Assembly (NCBI RefSeq): GCF_014191495.1
Contig: NZ_JACHWR010000004.1
Location: 216,288 to 280,287 of the forward strand
Source of the DNA: Nocardioides soli
GTDB taxonomy: Bacteria; Actinomycetota; Actinomycetes; Propionibacteriales; Nocardioidaceae
DNA: 64,000 bases
Reading direction: 5' to 3'
Shown here: positions 15,261 through 23,827 of the stretch, piece by piece
Position numbering within the stretch: the stretch's first letter is position 1
How the letters are laid out: every line of letters begins with the position of its first letter
Translations under genes and position numbers: made by a program
Notes under the pieces: model-generated
The model's database searches: none
The model's input: the letters and a program-made list of their open reading frames with translations, nothing else
What the model was told of the DNA's origin: nothing

Positions 15261-16307
15261 GCGCAGGTCCGGGTGCGCCCGGCCGGCAATCAGCGGCAGG
15301 TCGAGGTAGGTGCGGATGCCCGGCTCGGCGGCGACGACGTACGGGATCGAGTTCACGCAGTGCATGGCCGTGGCGACCACGCCGGGGTTGCGCACCAGGC
15401 CTTCCGCGACGGTGGTGGGCTGCCAGCCCTTGATCGTGACGAACGTGTCGGGGTCGCCCAGCACCTCGACCTCGAAGCGCTCTCCCTCGGGGCCGAAGCT
15501 CCAGGCGGGGGAGAGGTGCTCCTCGCCCATCAGCCAGTTCACCGCGATCCGGATCACGCACGCGTCGCCGACGTGCGCCTCCCAGACGAACCGCTGCGCG
15601 GCGACCAATCCGGGCTCGATGACGCCGATCGGCGTGTCGATCGGGGCGGTCGCGACCGCGACCTCCTGGGAGGTCCGGATGTCGGCGTCGGCGGAGAAGC
15701 CGAGGACGTCGAGGCACATCCGCACGGACTGCACGAAGCCGCCCGAGAGCAGCCCGAGCATCGGCCCGCCCATGGCATCCTCCGGCTTGCCGCCGAACAT
15801 CATGATGTGGCGCACGACGTCGGGGGCGTTGTAGGTGCGGATGTCGCTGAACTCCTCACCGCGTACGAACGTCACCCCCGACGACAGCGCCGAGAACATC
15901 AGCGGGTGCAGCTCGGTGGTGCCTCCGGGGTTGATGCCGGTGCCGTGCAGGGTGGTGCCGCCCTCGGCGCAGGCCGCGGCGAGCGGGGCGCCGTCGCGTT
16001 CGGTCGGGTAGAACCAGCCGACCGGGGTGACCACGTTCTTGCCCGAGCGCAGGATCGCGGCGACCTCGTCGCGGTTGGGGATCAGCGGCGCGTAGAGGAC
16101 GGCATCCGCGTCGAGGGCGAGTACGTCGTCGATGCGCGACGTCGCTAGCACGCCCAGCGGCTCGCCGCCGATCAGCTCGCCGACGTCGCGGCCGTGCTTC
16201 TCCTCGGAGTGCACCCAGCAGCCGACCAGCTCGAGCTCCGGGTGGAGCAGGATGCCTTCGATGGCGGCCTTGCCGACGCTGCCGGTGGCCCACTGGATGA
16301 CGCGCAC
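15252..16307 (-). CDS. Dihydrodipicolinate reductase-like NAD(P)-binding protein, KstR-type controlled
   Basis: A 351-residue protein with an N-terminal Rossmann fold (V-I-Q-W-A-T-G-S-V-G-K-A) of the DapB N-terminal type, and a long C-terminal domain unlike DapB. Related mycobacterial proteins are annotated as amine dehydrogenase-like or hypothetical reductases. GTG at 16307 is 18 bp from a KstR-type box, which ties it to sterol metabolism. The reaction is unknown. Its last residues L-R-G-G and the stop codon are encoded by the edge of the dispersed repeat cluster. Confidence 0.7.
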   Translation of the reverse strand: MRVIQWATGSVGKAAIEGILLHPELELVGCWVHSEEKHGRDVGELIGGEPLGVLATSRIDDVLALDADAVLYAPLIPNRDEVAAILRSGKNVVTPVGWFYPTERDGAPLAAACAEGGTTLHGTGINPGGTTELHPLMFSALSSGVTFVRGEEFSDIRTYNAPDVVRHIMMFGGKPEDAMGGPMLGLLSGGFVQSVRMCLDVLGFSADADIRTSQEVAVATAPIDTPIGVIEPGLVAAQRFVWEAHVGDACVIRIAVNWLMGEEHLSPAWSFGPEGERFEVEVLGDPDTFVTIKGWQPTTVAEGLVRNPGVVATAMHCVNSIPYVVAAEPGIRTYLDLPLIAGRAHPDLRGG

Positions 16308-16324
16308 GGGCTCACCCTCGCAGG

Positions 16325-16338
16325 TAGAACGTGTTCTC
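16325..16338. promoter_or_regulatory. KstR-type operator before the DHDPR-like gene
   Basis: TAGAACGTGTTCTC matches TNNAACNNGTTNNA except for the last base. It lies 17 bp upstream of the GTG at 16307 on the reverse strand and is the fourth such box in 10 kb. Confidence 0.78.
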
Positions 16339-16438
16339 GTCTATGGGTCGGGCGGCGTGGGGAGTTTCGTCGGCCGGCCGACGTTTCTCACGCCTGGACG
16401 ATGAACCTCGCCGCGACGACGAAGGTCGCGACACCGCT

Positions 16439-17692
16439 TCACAGCGACGACATCACACCGACCGCCTCCGGTGCGAAGCGCGGGAAGACCGCCGCCGTCG
16501 AGGCGCCGAAGCGGGTGGCGACGATCTCGGCGAGCACGCTGCGGTAGTCGGTGGTCACCAGCAGGTCGGCGTCCGGGCCGGTGCCGAGCCCGGGCCAGGA
16601 GCCGTAGTAGCGGCCGCCCCTGACGCCCGCGCCGGCGACGAACATGACGTTGCCGTACCCGTGGTCGGTGCCGCGGCTGGCGTTCTCGACCACTCGCCTG
16701 CCGAACTCGCTGATCGTCACGAGGGTGACCTTCGCGGCCTGGTCGCCCAGGTCGCCGAAGAACGCCGCGATCGCGCCCGCCAGCTCGCGGGTGTTGTCGA
16801 CCAGCCAGCCGCCGTCGGCGGAGCCCATGCCGGAGTGCATGTCCCAGTCGCCGTGGTCGACGGTGACGACCTCGATGCCGACGTCGCCGCGGATCGCCCG
16901 GGCGACCTCGGCCAGCGCGCGGCCGAGGTCGGTCGCGGGATAGCTCGCGCTGTTGTCGGCGGCCGCCTTCGCGGGACCGAACCCGTCGACCGCGGCGTAC
17001 GTCGAGCGCATCGCGCGCGCCAGCGGGGAGCGGTCGTGCTCCCAGAGGGTGCGCAGCGAGGCCCGGCGCCGGCCGCGGTCGTCGTCGCCCTCGCCGGGCA
17101 GCGACACGTCGTCGACCGCGCCGGCCGACATGGTCGGCTCGGGCCCGAACAGCGAGGTCGGGGCGACCCCGCCGCCCAGGCTGAGCCCGTCGAGCGGCGA
17201 GCGGCCGGGCGTCGCGCCGATCAGGCGGTTCAGCCAGCCGCTGCGCACCGACGACCCCGGATCGGCGTCCTCGACCTCCTCCATGGCGGCGAAGTGCGAG
17301 CGGTTCGGCGCGGGCAGGCCGGTCGCGTGCACGGCGGCGAGCCGGCCCTCGGTCCAGAGCGGGAGCAGCGGCGCGAGCTCGGGGTGCAGGCCGAACATGC
17401 CGTCGCGGGCCAGCAGCCGGTCGGCCGGCACCGCGATGCCGGGGCGGGCGGCGTAGTACGCCGGGTCGGCGTGCGGCACCACCAGCGACAGCCCGTCGGC
17501 GGCGCCGCGCAGCGACAGCACGACGAGCACCGACGTGGCCGGGCCGGCAGCGGCGGCGGACGTCGTGACCGCCGCCGAGCCGACCAGGGTGGTGGCACCG
17601 GCGAGCGCGACCGCGCCCGAGAGGAGGCCGCGCCGGGAGACGGCCGCGAACTCGGCGCAGCAGGGGGACTGGTCAGGAGTCGTCATCGTCAT
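16439..17692 (-). CDS. DUF1501 protein with Tat-type signal
   Basis: A 417-residue DUF1501 (alkaline phosphatase/sulfatase-like fold) protein. The N terminus reads S-R-R-G-L-L-S-G followed by a hydrophobic Ala-rich stretch, a twin-arginine export signal, so it should be folded before export. Conserved segments include L-R-G-A-A-D-G-L-S, D-H-G-D-W-D-M-H and S-E-F-G-R-R-V, the last being diagnostic of the family. It overlaps the stop of the upstream DUF1800 gene by one base (TGATG). DUF1501 and DUF1800 genes are habitually paired across bacteria. Their joint function is not known. Confidence 0.85.
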   Translation of the reverse strand: MTMTTPDQSPCCAEFAAVSRRGLLSGAVALAGATTLVGSAAVTTSAAAAGPATSVLVVLSLRGAADGLSLVVPHADPAYYAARPGIAVPADRLLARDGMFGLHPELAPLLPLWTEGRLAAVHATGLPAPNRSHFAAMEEVEDADPGSSVRSGWLNRLIGATPGRSPLDGLSLGGGVAPTSLFGPEPTMSAGAVDDVSLPGEGDDDRGRRRASLRTLWEHDRSPLARAMRSTYAAVDGFGPAKAAADNSASYPATDLGRALAEVARAIRGDVGIEVVTVDHGDWDMHSGMGSADGGWLVDNTRELAGAIAAFFGDLGDQAAKVTLVTISEFGRRVVENASRGTDHGYGNVMFVAGAGVRGGRYYGSWPGLGTGPDADLLVTTDYRSVLAEIVATRFGASTAAVFPRFAPEAVGVMSSL

Positions 17693-19134
17693 CACCGGGT
17701 CAGGTGGGCGGGGGAGTCGAGGAGGGTCGCGAGGAGCCGGTACATCCCCCAACGCACCAGGGGGTGGTCGGCGGTGATCCGCTCGCGGGGCCGGCAGCCG
17801 GTGGCCTGGCAGCACGCCTGGAGCAGGCGGGGCGTGGCGCGGCGGTGCAGGATCCGGCGCGACAGGTCGTCGACCAGCTCCTCGAACCGCACCGTGTCGC
17901 TCGGCAGCCACGCCCGGGGCCGCCGGTAGCGGACACCGACGCTGGGCCACCAGCCGGCGGCGAGGCTCTGGTGCACCTCCATCGACGCGATCAGCCGGGC
18001 CGGCGACGACCACGACACGCTGTCGATCGGCTGACCGTCGGGCCGCGGCCACGAGAACGGCGCCACGCCCATGCCCGACACCTGCCAGAGCAGCTGGTTG
18101 GCGGCGTGCTTGTCGCCGGCCGCGCCCGCAGGCGGCCGGCGGACGTCGATGCCCAGCACGCGGTACGTCGCGACCAGGTCCTCGCCGGGGTCGCGGACCT
18201 TGGACCCGGCCGACCTGCGGAACGCCCGGGAGTCGACCAGGGCGCGCAGCACCGGGCGGATCTCGGTGTCGTGGCGCAGGTAGACCCGGGCCAGCTCGGC
18301 GACCAGCTCGGCCGGCGGCTCGTCGCGGACGAACTTGGTCGCGAGCCGGCGGGCCACCGTGCGGGCCGTGGCCGGGTGGTGGGCCAGGTAGTGCAGGTAC
18401 CTCCGGGTGACCTCCCGGCCGTTCGCCGACGCGTTGCGGTGCCGGAAGCCCATCACCCGCACCCGGCCGCGCGCGTGGGCCTCCTCGTCGTACTGCCGCC
18501 GGAAGGTCTCCCACATGTCGACGGTCCAGCCGGTGAGGATGCGGGCCGAGTCCTTGACGTCGCGCTCGTCGTAGGCGCCGCGGCCGACGGTGTGCAGCTC
18601 GAGCAGCTCGCGGCCGAGGTTCTCGTTGGGGAACCTCTTGGTGGAGCTGACGTTGTCGAGGCTGATCAGCATCGCGGGATGGGTCACGGCGTCCCGCAGC
18701 AGCTCGTCGAAGCGCCCGAGGGCGTGCCGGCGGATCACGGTGCCGAAGTCGGAGCGCCAGGTGAACTGGGCGTCGCCGTTCACCGGCACGTGGAAGTGGT
18801 GCTCCCAGAGCTCGGTCATCACCTCGTGCAGCTGGCGGCGCGACCGCATCCGGCGCAGCAGCACCCAGCGCTGGTAGTCGGCCATCACCTCCCAGCCGCC
18901 CTCGATCCCGCGGTCCTGCCGCTTCCAGAGATCGGTCGGACCACGGTCGAGGCTGGGCCACCAGCCGCGGAGGCGGTCGGCGGCGCCGTCGTGGATCCGC
19001 CCGGGCGCGAGCTGCTGCTCGAACCAGGCACCGGCGCCCCCGGCCCGGCGTACGTCGCGGGCCAGGGCCGGTGTGACGCCGTACGAGAACCGGCCGACGA
19101 GGTGGCGTGCCGCGGGGGACAGCAGCTCGGGCAT
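17692..19134 (-). CDS. DUF1800 protein
   Basis: A 480-residue member of the DUF1800 family, upstream of and coupled to DUF1501. Family segments seen are H-L-V-G-R-F-S-Y-G near the N terminus, W-E-H-H-F-H-V and N-E-N-L-G-R-E-L-L-E-L-H-T (the family hallmark), plus K-F-V-R-D. The ATG at 19134 was chosen because residues further upstream do not resemble the family. No signal peptide is evident, so it may be carried out with its Tat partner or act inside the cell. Function is unknown. Confidence 0.83.
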   Translation of the reverse strand: MPELLSPAARHLVGRFSYGVTPALARDVRRAGGAGAWFEQQLAPGRIHDGAADRLRGWWPSLDRGPTDLWKRQDRGIEGGWEVMADYQRWVLLRRMRSRRQLHEVMTELWEHHFHVPVNGDAQFTWRSDFGTVIRRHALGRFDELLRDAVTHPAMLISLDNVSSTKRFPNENLGRELLELHTVGRGAYDERDVKDSARILTGWTVDMWETFRRQYDEEAHARGRVRVMGFRHRNASANGREVTRRYLHYLAHHPATARTVARRLATKFVRDEPPAELVAELARVYLRHDTEIRPVLRALVDSRAFRRSAGSKVRDPGEDLVATYRVLGIDVRRPPAGAAGDKHAANQLLWQVSGMGVAPFSWPRPDGQPIDSVSWSSPARLIASMEVHQSLAAGWWPSVGVRYRRPRAWLPSDTVRFEELVDDLSRRILHRRATPRLLQACCQATGCRPRERITADHPLVRWGMYRLLATLLDSPAHLTR

Positions 19135-19346
19135 GGGGCGGACTCCGGTCTGGCAGGGGGACACGAGACCTGATCCCGAGAGGGCCGCGGACCGTGGTCC
19201 AGACCACGGTAGGGGGTCGGGGCCGCGATGCGCCGCATCTGTGCCGAGTGTTCTCGGCGACCGGTGCGCCGGTAACATTCGTCGGGACCTGTTCGCCTCC
19301 CGTGAGGAACTCTCGAACCCAGCCATGGACGGCTCTCAAAGTCCCC

Positions 19347-19377
19347 GGCTCTCCCCGGCCCCTGACCAGGGAGAGCC
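19347..19377 (+). promoter_or_regulatory. Leader hairpin masking the ribosome-binding site of the CNNM gene
   Basis: GGCTCTCCC (19347-19355) and GGGAGAGCC (19369-19377) form a perfect 9-bp stem with a 13-nt loop, 6 bp before the ATG at 19384. The GGGAG of the right arm is the only Shine-Dalgarno candidate, so folding would block translation. The 249-bp gap to the divergent DUF1800 gene contains no other feature I can name. Confidence 0.5.
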
Positions 19378-19383
19378 CCTCCG

Positions 19384-20748
19384 ATGACCACGTGGATCCT
19401 GATCGCCACGGCCCTGCTGATGATTGCGGCGTGCGGCGTCTTCGTCGCGGCCGAGTTCTCCTTCGTCACCGTCGACCGCGGCCAGGTCGACCGCGCCGCC
19501 GCGGCCGGTGACGGCGGGGCGCGTCGCCTGCAGGGCGCGTTGCGCTCGCTGTCGACCCAGCTCTCCGGTGCCCAGGTGGGCATCACGATCACCAATCTGG
19601 CCATCGGCTACCTGGCCGAGCCGGCGATCGCCGACCTGATCGACCAGCCGCTCGCGGACCTCGGCGTCCCCGAGGGCGCGGTGCGGCCGGTGGCCATCGC
19701 GATCGCGCTCTCGCTCAGCACCGTGCTCACGATGATCTTCGGCGAGCTGGTGCCCAAGAACCTGGCGATCGCGAAGCCGATGGCGGTCGCGCTCGCGACC
19801 GAGCGCTTCCAGAGCGCCTTCACCGCCGTGGCCCGCGGGCCGATCCGGGTGCTCAACGGCTCCGCGAACGCGATCGTGCGCCGACTCGGGATCGAGCCGC
19901 AGGAGGAGCTCCGCTCCGCCCGCAGCTCCTCCGAGCTCGCCTCGCTGATCCAGCGCTCGGCCACCCTCGGCACGCTCGACGTCGAGACCGCCGAGCTGAT
20001 GGAGCGGTCGGTGGAGTTCGGGGCGCGGACCGCCGGCGAGATCATGACGCCCCGGGTGCGGACGACGACCCTGGGCGTCAACGACCGGGCCACCACGCTG
20101 ATCGAGCGCGCCCGCGAGTCCGGCCACTCGCGCTTCCCGGTGCTCGACACCGACGAGACCGTGGTCGGCACCGTGCACGTCAAGAACGCCGTCGGGCTGC
20201 CCGTCGGCGAGCGCGCCACCACCAAGGTCAAGCACCTGATGGCCAAGCCGATCCTGGTGCCGGACTCGCTGCGGCTCGACCCGCTGCTGGCGCTGCTGCG
20301 CAAGGACGGCTTCCAGCTCGCGGTCGTGCTGGACGAGTACGGCGGGTTCGCCGGCACCGTCACGCTCGAGGACGTCGTCGAGGAGATCGTCGGCGACATC
20401 TCCGACGAGCACGACCGGCTCAACGCCAGCGCGCGCCGGCTCCGCGACGGCGGCTGGTCGCTGTCGGGCCTGCTGCGGCCCGACGAGGTGGAGGGAGCGA
20501 CGGGCATCGAGCTGCCCGACCACGAGGACTACGACACGATCGCCGGCCTGGTGCTCCGCTCGCTGGGCCGGGTGCCGAAGATCGGCGACGTCGCCGAGAT
20601 CGTCGTACCCGACCGCAGCGCGGCCGACGACGCCGACCAGTACGAGCCCCGGGAGCGGCTCGCCGTGCTCACCGTCGAGCGGATGGACGGGCTGCGCATC
20701 GACCGGCTCTCGCTGAAGCTGGTCGGCGGCGAGGGGAGCGACTCGTGA
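19384..20748 (+). CDS. CNNM/CorC-type membrane protein with CBS pair and CorC_HlyC domain
   Basis: A 454-residue protein of the CNNM transporter / HlyC-CorC group, implicated in Mg2+ (or Co2+) homeostasis. It has an N-terminal CNNM membrane domain (residues 1-180, with E-F-S-F-V-T-V-D-R and F-G-E-L-V-P-K-N), two CBS domains (about 200-340; M-T-P-R-V-R, S-R-F-P-V, L-E-D-V-V-E-E-I-V-G-D-I) and a C-terminal CorC_HlyC domain (about 350-440). The next gene overlaps by 4 nt (GTGA) and is a shorter relative. A leader hairpin covers the ribosome-binding site. Confidence 0.85.
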   Translation: MTTWILIATALLMIAACGVFVAAEFSFVTVDRGQVDRAAAAGDGGARRLQGALRSLSTQLSGAQVGITITNLAIGYLAEPAIADLIDQPLADLGVPEGAVRPVAIAIALSLSTVLTMIFGELVPKNLAIAKPMAVALATERFQSAFTAVARGPIRVLNGSANAIVRRLGIEPQEELRSARSSSELASLIQRSATLGTLDVETAELMERSVEFGARTAGEIMTPRVRTTTLGVNDRATTLIERARESGHSRFPVLDTDETVVGTVHVKNAVGLPVGERATTKVKHLMAKPILVPDSLRLDPLLALLRKDGFQLAVVLDEYGGFAGTVTLEDVVEEIVGDISDEHDRLNASARRLRDGGWSLSGLLRPDEVEGATGIELPDHEDYDTIAGLVLRSLGRVPKIGDVAEIVVPDRSAADDADQYEPRERLAVLTVERMDGLRIDRLSLKLVGGEGSDS

Positions 20749-21794
20749 ACGACGTGACCGCGGTCCTGCTGGCCGTCGTGCTGCTCGTGCTCAACGCGTT
20801 CTTCGTGGGTGCCGAGTTCGCGCTGGTCTCCGCTCGACGCAGCCAGATCGAGCCGCGCGCCCAGGACGGCTCCCGCCTGGCGCGGACGACGCTGCGGGCG
20901 ATGGAGCACGTGTCGCTGATGATGGCCGGCGCCCAGCTCGGCATCACCATCTGCTCCCTCGGCCTCGGTGCCGTCGGCGAGCCCGCGGTCGCGCACCTGA
21001 TCGCGCCGCTGCTGGAGGCGCTGCATGTGCCGCACGGGCTGCTGCACCCGATCGCGTTCGTCATCGCGCTCGGCATCGTCGTGTTCCTGCACGTCGTGCT
21101 CGGCGAGATGGTGCCCAAGAACATCGCGCTCGCCGGCCCGGACCGGGCGGCCCTGGTGCTCGGCCCGCCGATGTACGCGATCGTCACCGTGCTGCGCCCG
21201 TTGATCGTCGGGCTGAACGCGATCGCCAACGGCATGCTGCGGCTGATCCGGATCGAGCCCAAGGACGAGGTGAACTCGACGTACACCCGCGAGGAGGTGG
21301 CGGCGCTGGTGGAGGAGTCGCACGGCGAGGGCATGATCGAGAGCGACGAGTACGACCGGCTGGCCGGGGCGCTCGGCTTCACCGAGAAGACCGTGTCCGC
21401 CGTGCTGATGCCGTCGGAGTCCCTCACGACCGTGCGCCGTGGCTCGTCGGTCGCGGAGGTCGAGTCGGTGTGCGCCGCCACCGGCTACAGCCGGTTCCCG
21501 GTCACCGGGGCCGACGGCGACCTGGTCGGGTACCTGCACATCAAGGACGTCATCGAGACCGACCCGAACGGGCGCGACCGGGTCGTCCAGGACAAGTGGA
21601 TCCGGCCCTTCGCTCCGGTCGCCCCGACCGACGCGCTGCACGACGCGCTGGAGAAGCTGCAGCGCCGCGGCGCCCACATGGCGCGCGTCGTCGGCCCCGA
21701 CGGCACGACGCTCGGGCTCGCGACGCTCGAGGACGTGATCGAGGAGCTGGTCGGGGAGATCCGCGACGCCGCGCATCAGGACGAGCCGGTCTGA
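20745..21794 (+). CDS. CNNM/CorC-type membrane protein, short form without CorC_HlyC domain
   Basis: A 349-residue paralogue of the preceding protein. It has a CNNM domain (F-F-V-G-A-E-F-A-L-V-S-A-R-R; L-G-E-M-V-P-K-N-I-A-L) and a CBS pair (M-P-S-E-S; S-R-F-P-V; L-E-D-V-I-E-E-L-V-G-E-I), but it stops where the CorC_HlyC domain would begin. GTG at 20745 overlaps the upstream stop. Tandem long and short forms suggest a heteromeric transporter. The following 244-bp gap to pgsA holds a small GTGCGC-TTC-GCGCAC hairpin (21851-21865) and little else recognisable. Confidence 0.84.
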   Translation: MNDVTAVLLAVVLLVLNAFFVGAEFALVSARRSQIEPRAQDGSRLARTTLRAMEHVSLMMAGAQLGITICSLGLGAVGEPAVAHLIAPLLEALHVPHGLLHPIAFVIALGIVVFLHVVLGEMVPKNIALAGPDRAALVLGPPMYAIVTVLRPLIVGLNAIANGMLRLIRIEPKDEVNSTYTREEVAALVEESHGEGMIESDEYDRLAGALGFTEKTVSAVLMPSESLTTVRRGSSVAEVESVCAATGYSRFPVTGADGDLVGYLHIKDVIETDPNGRDRVVQDKWIRPFAPVAPTDALHDALEKLQRRGAHMARVVGPDGTTLGLATLEDVIEELVGEIRDAAHQDEPV

Positions 21795-22038
21795 CCCGGG
21801 AGTCGGGCGGGCCGCCGTTCGGCGGTTGGTGCCGTGCGTCAGAAGTTCTGGTGCGCTTCGCGCACTCATGGCACGCGCTCTGCGGCGTTGCCGTCGCCTG
21901 CGAGACGAGCGGGTATGGCGGCGCTCCGGCGCCTGGCAGCGCACCCACCCTGAGCACGCCAACCGTTTAACAACTTCCAACGCACGCCACTAGGGTGTGC
22001 CTCGTTAGGCACCCCGGAGAAGCGCAGGCGGGAGCACG

Positions 22039-22638
22039 GTGGGAGACGACGCGACGCGACACCGCGTCTGGACGCTGCCCAACCTGCTCAGTGCGCTGCG
22101 GCTGGCGGGCGTCCCGCTGTTCCTCTGGCTGGTCCTGGGACCCGAGGCCGACCTGCTCGCACTCGGCGTGCTGGCGCTCTCGGGCATCACCGACTTCCTC
22201 GACGGCTACCTCGCGCGCCGGCTCGGCCAGACCTCCGTGCTCGGCCAGGTGCTGGACCCGGTGGCCGACCGGCTCTACATCCTCGCGGTCGTGGTCGGCC
22301 TCGCGCTGCGCGACATCGTGCCCTGGTGGGTGGCGCTCTCGCTGCCGCTGCGCGACCTGCTGCTGTGGGGCCTGGTGCCGCTGCTGCGCACCCGCGGCTA
22401 CAGCGCGCTGCCGGTGCACTTCCTCGGCAAGGCGGCGACGTTCAACCTGCTCTACGCCTTCCCGCTGCTGCTGCTCGGCGACGGCGACGGCACGGTCGCG
22501 ACGCTGGCCCAGGTCTTCGGCTGGGCGTTCGCGATCTGGGGGATCGGGCTCTACTGGTGGGCCGGGCTGCTCTACGCCTGGCAGGTGCGCACCCTGCTGC
22601 GCACCACCGAGCGACGCCGAGCGGTGAGCGATGCCTGA
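22039..22638 (+). CDS. pgsA: CDP-alcohol phosphatidyltransferase (PgsA2-like, Rv1822 position)
   Basis: A 199-residue polytopic membrane enzyme that transfers a phosphatidyl group from CDP-diacylglycerol to an alcohol, probably glycerol-3-phosphate. The full motif D-G-x2-A-R-x8-G-x3-D-x3-D is present (Asp55, Gly56, Ala59, Arg60, Gly69, Asp73, Asp77). GTG at 22039 follows GGGAG. It overlaps the next gene by 8 nt and opens a block with the same gene order as Rv1822-Rv1832. The leader contains a short GGTGTGCCT-cgtt-AGGCACCCC hairpin at 21994-22015. Confidence 0.82.
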   Translation: MGDDATRHRVWTLPNLLSALRLAGVPLFLWLVLGPEADLLALGVLALSGITDFLDGYLARRLGQTSVLGQVLDPVADRLYILAVVVGLALRDIVPWWVALSLPLRDLLLWGLVPLLRTRGYSALPVHFLGKAATFNLLYAFPLLLLGDGDGTVATLAQVFGWAFAIWGIGLYWWAGLLYAWQVRTLLRTTERRRAVSDA

Positions 22639-23494
22639 CGCCCCGACATCCGACCGCGCCCGGACCCCGCTGCTGACCCTGATCACCCAGGAGTCGATGG
22701 ACGAGGACTACCAGCACGTCGCCGACCGGCGGGCCGCGTCCCGGCAGCCGGCGCCCACCGGGCGCCGTTCGCACTGGACCGCGGCGGTGGTCGTGGCGGC
22801 GTTCGGTGTGCTGGTGACCATCGCGGCGGTGCAGACCTCGGCGTCCTCCGGCATCAACGACGCCAACCGCGACTCGCTGCTGCGGCGGATGGAGGACCAG
22901 CGCGCGGAGGCCGCCGACCTGCAGACCAGGATCGTGCGACTGCGCGAGCTGATCGTCGGGCTGCAGACGAAGTACGAGTCGGCCGCCGAGAACGCGCAGA
23001 GCGCCGAGAACCGCACCGAGCGGCTCGCCGCGACGACCGGCTTCGGCGCCGTCAGCGGTCCGGGCGTCGTGATCACCGTCGACGACGCTCCCGACGGGGA
23101 GACGGTCCGCGGCGAGGACCTGGCGCTGCTGGTCAACGGGCTGTGGGAGGCGGGCGCGGAGGCGGTCGCCATCAACGGCAAGCGGCTGACCGCGCGGTCG
23201 GCGCTGCACAACTCCGGGGCGGCGATCAACCTCAACGGACCACCGCCGATGTCGCCGCCGTACGTCGTCTCGGCGATCGGCGACAACAAGACGCTGCCGG
23301 CGGACCTGCTCGACACCTCGAGCGGCCTGGCCTTCACCAACGTGGCCGATGTCCTCGGGTTCTCGGTCAAGCGACAGAATGTGGACGACGTCACGCTGCC
23401 CGCCGCCACCCAGCGGCAGCTCCGTCTGCGTTACGCGGTGAAGGGCACCGCGGAGCAGAACCGCATCAAGCACGGGAAGGAGACCGCGCCGTGA
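22631..23494 (+). CDS. DUF881 membrane-anchored protein (first copy)
   Basis: A 287-residue DUF881 protein. It has a cytoplasmic N terminus of about 45 residues, one membrane segment (about 48-70), a coiled-coil-like stretch (about 78-125, rich in Glu/Arg/Leu) and the extracytoplasmic DUF881 domain with G-P-G-V-V-I-T-V-D-D and A-G-A-E-A-V-A-I-N. The N-terminal L-L-T-L-I-T-Q-E-S-M-D-x-D-Y segment is typical of actinobacterial members. It is linked by overlaps to pgsA (8 nt) and the small basic protein (4 nt). Function is unknown; single-pass topology and position suggest an envelope or division role. Confidence 0.8.
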   Translation: MPDAPTSDRARTPLLTLITQESMDEDYQHVADRRAASRQPAPTGRRSHWTAAVVVAAFGVLVTIAAVQTSASSGINDANRDSLLRRMEDQRAEAADLQTRIVRLRELIVGLQTKYESAAENAQSAENRTERLAATTGFGAVSGPGVVITVDDAPDGETVRGEDLALLVNGLWEAGAEAVAINGKRLTARSALHNSGAAINLNGPPPMSPPYVVSAIGDNKTLPADLLDTSSGLAFTNVADVLGFSVKRQNVDDVTLPAATQRQLRLRYAVKGTAEQNRIKHGKETAP

Positions 23495-23823
23495 TCGCCG
23501 CTCTCGGGCTCCTCGCCGGCATCCTGCTCGGCATCGTCTTCCAGCCGGACGTGCCGAACTGGCTGGAGCCCTATCTGCCGATCGCCGTGGTCGCCGCGCT
23601 CGACGCGGTCTTCGGCGCGCTGCGCGCCTACCTCGACGGCATCTTCGACGACAAGGTGTTCGTGGTCTCGTTCGTCAGCAACGTCGTGATCGCCGCGGGC
23701 ATCGTCTTCCTCGGCGACAAGCTGGGCGTCGGGGGACAGCTGTCCACCGGCGTCATCGTCGTCCTCGGCATCCGGATCTTCTCCAACGTCGCCGCCATCC
23801 GGCGGCACCTCTTCCACGCCTGA
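23491..23823 (+). CDS. sbp: Small basic protein (DUF1290, Sbp)
   Basis: A 110-residue integral membrane protein of the DUF1290/Sbp family, with three hydrophobic helices and the conserved segments L-G-I-V-F-Q-P-D-V-P, P-I-A-V-V-A-A-L-D-A-V-F-G and F-V-S-N-V-V-I-A. GTG at 23491 overlaps the upstream stop (GTGA). It is sandwiched between two DUF881 genes, as in Rv1823-Rv1824-Rv1825. In firmicutes sbp lies near ftsAZ. The exact role is unknown. Confidence 0.84.
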   Translation: MIAALGLLAGILLGIVFQPDVPNWLEPYLPIAVVAALDAVFGALRAYLDGIFDDKVFVVSFVSNVVIAAGIVFLGDKLGVGGQLSTGVIVVLGIRIFSNVAAIRRHLFHA

Positions 23824-23827
23824 TCCG

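Noticed and set aside
21795..22038. Small gene or structured RNA in the gap before pgsA
   Set aside because: Only short hairpins and no start codon with ribosome-binding site followed by a plausible protein. Left unannotated.
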